DNA from: Puniceicoccales bacterium
GTDB taxonomy: Bacteria > Verrucomicrobiota > Verrucomicrobiia > Opitutales > LL51
DNA: 7,534 nucleotides
Direction: 5' to 3'
Assembly: GCA_031267435.1 (NCBI GenBank)
Contig: JAIRZB010000066.1
Coordinates: forward strand, 1 to 7,534
Shown: positions 5,556-7,534 of the stretch, one piece after another
How the letters are laid out: each line of letters begins with the position of its first letter
How positions within the stretch are numbered: the first letter of the stretch is position 1
Translations under genes and position numbers: made by a program
Notes under the pieces: generated by a model
Seen by the model: only the letters and a program-made list of their open reading frames with translations
The model's database searches: none
What the model was told of the DNA's origin: nothing

Positions 5556-7493
5556 ATGGATAAAGATCCCATTGAGGAATTGGCTTCTGAGGAATTAGTT
5601 TCCGAGCCTAAAAAGCGCGTGCTTCGCAAAACGGCGACGGAGACAACGGTACGCAAGCCTCGTACAAAAAAAACCACCGAAGTTATTCCGGAAACATTTT
5701 CAGTATCTTCGGAAAAAAGTTCGATTGCCTGTGAATATTCGAATCTAATAGGCAGCGTTGAAGATTGGTCTCCGATGCAGGTAGCAAGATCGAATGTATC
5801 CGAAGAAACTCCAGTCCTTCCTACCCGATCCGAAGTCGTGCCGTTACCGGAAGGAAAGACAGAGAATACGAATTGTCCTACGGTTCAAAATCAGGCCAAT
5901 GATCACAGCGGAGGTGAGGTTAACAATCACCGAAATGAACGCAATGCACAGTACGATAGCCGTGCTTGCCATAATCCCAATCGGGTATATCAAAATAAGG
6001 AGAATTTAGCCAATGCTAGGGGCAACAATGGGGCCTATCATGTGCAACGGAATGAAAATAACCGCAATCGCACTCAAAATATGTCTCAAAATAATACGAC
6101 CAATCGCCGCCGTCCGATGGCAACCGTGCGTATTGGTGCGTTTTCCATTGGTTATTTGCGGGGCTTGGAATATTTGAACAATCGGGCAAAACTGGATGCA
6201 TTTTGTGCGGAAATCGTAAATGGTGATCAGCCGCCCCTCTACCTCAATGAAGTCTTGGAAAAATCCCATGATGATTTGGTAGATTTGGCGAGTTCCATCA
6301 ATCTCGATGAGGCGAGTTCGCGCGGAGAAATCATCGACAATTATATGGCATCCGCACGGTCCGAAAGGCGGCCAATCATCGTCAAAGGTATTTTAGAATC
6401 CATGGAAGGTGGTGACGGTATCATCATCTATGGATGTGAGCATTACAAAATTCGAGCCAAGAGTACCTTTGTTCCACGCTGTTTAATTCAATCATTTGGT
6501 CTACGCCGTGGACAAACGTTAACCGCTATCGTCCATCCGCCGCTTGAGCAATCGACCTGTCCCTTTGCCGTTAGGATTAGCGATGTTTTAGGAAAACCGC
6601 CGGAGGAGGTCTCCAAATTCCCGCGCTTTAAAGACCTGGTTCCCTACTATCCGACGAAACGCATCTTTCTCGAGCAGCAGGGATCGGTAAACGGTGACAA
6701 TCTTTCCATGCGGGTCATCGATTTATTATCGCCCATCGGTTTCGGCCAGCGCGGTCTGGTTGTCGCACCGCCACGCACCGGAAAAACAATACTTTTACAG
6801 GGCATTGCGAATGCGATTATTCACAATCAGCCGAAAACAAAATTAATTGTCCTATTGATCGACGAACGGCCCGAAGAGGTTACTGACTTTGCGCGGCAGG
6901 TTGGAAAAGCCGAAATTGTGAGTTCGACCTTCGACGAATCCGCTGAAAGCCACGTTCATGCGGCAGAGATTGTTATCGAGAACGCACGCCGCTGGGTGGA
7001 GGCCGGTGAGCATGTGGTGATTCTACTCGATTCGATTACGCGCCTTGCAAGAGCCTATAATACGGAGCAGCCCAGCTCCGGAAAAATACTATCGGGGGGT
7101 GTCGAAGCTAATGCTTTGCAACTGCCGAAACGTTTTTTTGGTTCCGCACGTAACATTGAAGGTGGTGGAAGCTTGACGATTATCGCGACGGCGCTCGTAG
7201 AAACGGGAAGCCGCATGGACGATGTAATTTTCGAAGAATTTAAGGGCACGGGTAACATGGAATTGCACCTTGACCGTTCGATTGCTGACAAACGGATTTT
7301 CCCAGCAATTAATTTGGAACGTAGTGGTACGCGCAAGGAGGAGTTGCTATATCATCCCGATGAGTTAGCAAAAATCTACAACCTTCGCCGCGTATTCCAG
7401 GGCACGCCATCCATTGAAGCGATGGAAATGCTAATTGCCCGTGTCAAAAAATGTCCCACGAATGTGGAATTTCTAATGAATATCAATCGGTAA
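5556..7493 (+). CDS. rho: Transcription termination factor Rho with long disordered N-terminus
   Basis: Hexameric RNA-dependent ATPase and translocase that ends transcription of untranslated RNA. At 645 residues it is far longer than the roughly 420 of E. coli Rho; the extra length is N-terminal. Residues 1-100 are charged and Ser/Thr/Pro-rich; 101-186 hold 23 Asn and 11 Arg and look disordered. A Rho_N-like helical segment (about 227-270) and the cold-shock-type RNA-binding domain (about 273-345) follow, the latter with an altered RNP1 region, GGDGIIIY. The ATPase core is complete: Walker A APPRTGKT (404-411), DERPEEV with E437 aligning with E. coli catalytic E211, Walker B VVILLDS with D492, Q-loop GGVEANALQLPKRFFG, R-loop FKGTGNMELHLDR and LERSGTRKEELL with the arginine-finger region. 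Q-loop wording differs slightly from the common HRPKRFFG. ATG 5556 is the only ATG that keeps the whole frame and has no Shine-Dalgarno sequence. Confidence 0.96.
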   Translation: MDKDPIEELASEELVSEPKKRVLRKTATETTVRKPRTKKTTEVIPETFSVSSEKSSIACEYSNLIGSVEDWSPMQVARSNVSEETPVLPTRSEVVPLPEGKTENTNCPTVQNQANDHSGGEVNNHRNERNAQYDSRACHNPNRVYQNKENLANARGNNGAYHVQRNENNRNRTQNMSQNNTTNRRRPMATVRIGAFSIGYLRGLEYLNNRAKLDAFCAEIVNGDQPPLYLNEVLEKSHDDLVDLASSINLDEASSRGEIIDNYMASARSERRPIIVKGILESMEGGDGIIIYGCEHYKIRAKSTFVPRCLIQSFGLRRGQTLTAIVHPPLEQSTCPFAVRISDVLGKPPEEVSKFPRFKDLVPYYPTKRIFLEQQGSVNGDNLSMRVIDLLSPIGFGQRGLVVAPPRTGKTILLQGIANAIIHNQPKTKLIVLLIDERPEEVTDFARQVGKAEIVSSTFDESAESHVHAAEIVIENARRWVEAGEHVVILLDSITRLARAYNTEQPSSGKILSGGVEANALQLPKRFFGSARNIEGGGSLTIIATALVETGSRMDDVIFEEFKGTGNMELHLDRSIADKRIFPAINLERSGTRKEELLYHPDELAKIYNLRRVFQGTPSIEAMEMLIARVKKCPTNVEFLMNINR

Positions 7494-7534
7494 ACCGCAA
7501 TTAATCGACCACCGAAAACCAGGGCTGTAGCATC

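Noticed and set aside
7488..7497. CGGT-AA-ACCG inverted repeat over the rho stop codon as a terminator
   Set aside because: The stem has only four base pairs and no U-tract follows.
7522..7534. Start of a tRNA gene at the right edge (GGGCTGTAGCATC)
   Set aside because: It recalls the start of tRNA-Ala but lacks the TAGCTCA pattern with the conserved A14, and the window ends before anything can be tested.
1..7534. CRISPR array, insertion sequence, phage or defence genes
   Set aside because: I found no regularly spaced repeats, no transposase or integrase motifs and no terminal inverted repeats; all genes are housekeeping or transport.

Overview
The window carries seven protein genes and no RNA genes, insertion sequences or CRISPR. 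It reads as ordinary chromosome of a Gram-negative-type (diderm) bacterium with rather AT-rich DNA: an MCE lipid-transport operon with a lipoprotein, a bacterial enolase and a Rho factor. The enolase segment NGGAHSDAPIDIQEFM and the PPRTGKT Walker A of Rho, together with the low-GC style, make me lean towards the PVC group, possibly Verrucomicrobiota (Opitutae-like). That placement is from memory of family sequences and is only moderately supported.

Layout. On the minus strand at the left edge is a NUDIX hydrolase of the ADP-ribose pyrophosphatase type (12-605). Facing away from it across a 146-base divergent gap is a tight plus-strand operon: an MlaF-like ATPase (752-1501), an MlaD/PqiB-like MCE protein (1494-2498) and a PqiC-like auxiliary lipoprotein (2482-3114). 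The reading frames overlap at both junctions. Fifty bases later comes enolase (3165-4472), then an 83-base gap with two hairpins, one of them terminator-like. An ABC-2 family permease subunit follows (4556-5320), then a 235-base leader and a long Rho factor (5556-7493).

How the genes work together. The three MCE genes should form an envelope lipid-transfer machine: the cytoplasmic ATPase drives a permease, the MCE protein bridges the periplasm and the lipoprotein serves the outer-membrane side. The MlaE-type permease is not in the window, so it must be encoded elsewhere. The ABC-2 permease likewise has no ATPase beside it. Enolase (glycolysis) and Rho (transcription termination) are housekeeping genes with no evident functional tie to their neighbours.

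I see no clearly new defence or mobile system. The points most worth checking are the rho leader (a 13-base dyad repeated exactly 100 bases apart, one copy abutting an extended -10), the Asn/Arg-rich N-terminal extension and altered RNA-binding motif of Rho, the incomplete MCE and ABC-2 transport sets, a palindrome inside the spacer of the MCE operon promoter, and the near absence of Shine-Dalgarno sequences.
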